DNA from: Deltaproteobacteria bacterium
GTDB taxonomy: Bacteria > Desulfobacterota > Desulfobaccia > Desulfobaccales > 0-14-0-80-60-11
Reading direction: 5' to 3'
Length of the DNA: 12,475 nt
NCBI GenBank assembly: GCA_021817645.1
Contig: JAKAGH010000060.1
Coordinates: 1 to 12,475, forward strand
Numbering within the stretch: position 1 is the stretch's first letter; every line of letters begins with the position of its first letter. Of the stretch, positions 11,403 through 12,475 are shown piece after piece. A program made the translations under genes and the position numbers. Under the pieces are notes generated by a model, which made no database searches, was not told where the DNA came from, and worked only from the letters and a program-made list of their open reading frames with translations.

Positions 11403-12475
11403 TCAACTCATTTTCAATTCCGGCAGGCTGATGATCACCGTGGTGCCTTCGCCCGGGGCGCTGTCGACCTTGATGACCCCTTGATGGGTTTCGATGATGC
11501 TCTTGACGATGGGCAAGCCCAGGCCGCTGCCTTTTTCCTTGGTGGTGAAAAAGGGATTGAAGACCTTTTTCAAAGTGTCCGGATCGATACCGTCGCCGTT
11601 GTCCTCAAAGCGGATTTCGCCGCCCCGGCCCCGGGGGCCCACGGTGGTGGACACCGTGAGCTGGCCGCCTGCGGGCATGGCCTGGATGGCGTTCAGGAGG
11701 ATATTCAAAAATGCCTGGTGCAGCAAGTCCGGGTCCGCGGCCTGGGCGCGGCCGTTCAAGTGATATTGGCGGCTGACAGTAATCCCTAAGCGCTCGATCT
11801 CCGGCTGCACCAGCTCCAGGCTGCGGTCAATCACCCCTTCCAGATCGCAATGCCTCAAGTTGGGAACCCGGGGCCGGGAAAAATCGAGAAATTCCGTGAC
11901 CTTCTCGTTGAGGCGGTTGGCCTCTTCCACGATGATCTGGGCCAGGCGGTTCTGGGGCTCATAGCGGGCCAGACGCTCCTTCAGGAGTTCCGCGGTGGAA
12001 CTGATGATGCCCAGCGGGTTACGGATTTCGTGGGCCACCCCCGCGGTCATCTCCCCCAGGGCCACCAGCCTCTCGGCCTGGTGCAACTGCGCCTCCAGGG
12101 CCCGCCGTTCCTCCTGGCGCCGTTCCAGGATGACCTCCGCCTGTTTGACGATCTGCCGCAGCACCAGAAAGAGCAGGCCCATGATCACCCCCAGGGTGGA
12201 GAGGATAATGAGCCGGAACTGGCCGATCTCCGCCAGGTCCTGGGAGATATTCTGGGAAATTTCAAAGACGCCCACCACCGGCCCCACCTGGGGGCCCAGC
12301 TTCTCCTCCAGCCGGAAGGGGATGTAGGCCTTGAGGCGGTGGGGTTGGGAACCGGGACCGAAGGAGAGGATGCTCCATAAGGGATTATGCCCCGGGAGGT
12401 CAAAATTGGATTCGCCGAACAGGGCCTTTTTCACTCCCGGCTCGTCATAGCAATCTTTCCCCAGGGGGATATTGC
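11403..12475 (-). CDS. Sensor histidine kinase (NtrB/ZraS-like), 5' end outside window
   Basis: The frame is open to the right edge, adding 14 codons beyond the GTG at 12434, so that GTG is internal. Visible parts in order: the end of an extracytoplasmic sensor region; a membrane helix (LIILSTLGVIMGLLFLVL); a short coiled stretch rich in Glu/Arg/Gln; the HisKA domain with the H-box GVAHEIRNPLG; and the HATPase domain with N-box FLNILLNAIQAM, G1 FEDNGDGID, F-box NPFFTTK and G2 GSGLGLPIVK. It autophosphorylates on the H-box histidine and passes the phosphate to D52 of the downstream regulator. The ligand cannot be judged because most of the sensor is missing. The stop is TGA at 11403-11405. The pair forms one operon, split by a repeat element. 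Confidence 0.92.
   Translation of the reverse strand, partial: NIPLGKDCYDEPGVKKALFGESNFDLPGHNPLWSILSFGPGSQPHRLKAYIPFRLEEKLGPQVGPVVGVFEISQNISQDLAEIGQFRLIILSTLGVIMGLLFLVLRQIVKQAEVILERRQEERRALEAQLHQAERLVALGEMTAGVAHEIRNPLGIISSTAELLKERLARYEPQNRLAQIIVEEANRLNEKVTEFLDFSRPRVPNLRHCDLEGVIDRSLELVQPEIERLGITVSRQYHLNGRAQAADPDLLHQAFLNILLNAIQAMPAGGQLTVSTTVGPRGRGGEIRFEDNGDGIDPDTLKKVFNPFFTTKEKGSGLGLPIVKSIIETHQGVIKVDSAPGEGTTVIISLPELKMS

Overview
The window looks like chromosomal DNA from a GC-rich, probably anaerobic Desulfobacterota ('Deltaproteobacteria') bacterium. This is inferred from the short ThiC, the MucR-like regulator, the small encapsulin-cargo-type ferritin, the zinc-ribbon threonine synthase and the sigma-54 two-component pair. 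No rRNA, tRNA or taxonomic marker is present, so placement stays tentative. Only the SlyD tail at the left edge and the small ferritin are on the + strand; every other gene is on the - strand.

Left part (1-2240): the end of a SlyD-type FKBP isomerase with a Cys-rich tail; a long hairpin repeat; then a - strand envelope-stress-like operon of zf-HC2 anti-sigma factor, periplasmic Spy/ZraP-like protein and a small secreted Gly/Gln/Asn-rich protein, with no sigma factor beside it. Divergent from it, behind a good sigma-70 promoter whose -35 box lies in a palindrome, is a 94-residue half-ferritin. No encapsulin shell gene is visible.

Middle (2240-7924): a 122-bp MITE-like hairpin and a G-rich hairpin; two small hypothetical genes (81 and 56 residues); a MucR-type N-terminal domain lacking the zinc finger; a ThiC-family radical SAM enzyme; RlmH; a PaaI-type hotdog thioesterase; and threonine synthase. 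Several different intergenic palindromic repeats lie between them. A short stretch near 3258-3289 resembles the 3' end of thiC.

Right part (7959-12475): a strikingly AT-rich two-gene cassette, TcmP (three-Cys-motif partner protein) followed by a DUF5131/phage Gp37-Gp68 iron-sulfur protein. It is wedged between the TGA of a sigma-54 response regulator and the TTG start of thrC. The regulator (GAFTHA instead of GAFTGA) and its histidine kinase, cut by the window end, form a two-component operon split by a 170-bp nested-palindrome repeat. The TcmP-DUF5131 pair is the best candidate for a poorly described system: a methyltransferase-like protein with a predicted winged-helix end, coupled to a Fe-S/radical-SAM-like enzyme, carried as a transferred module.
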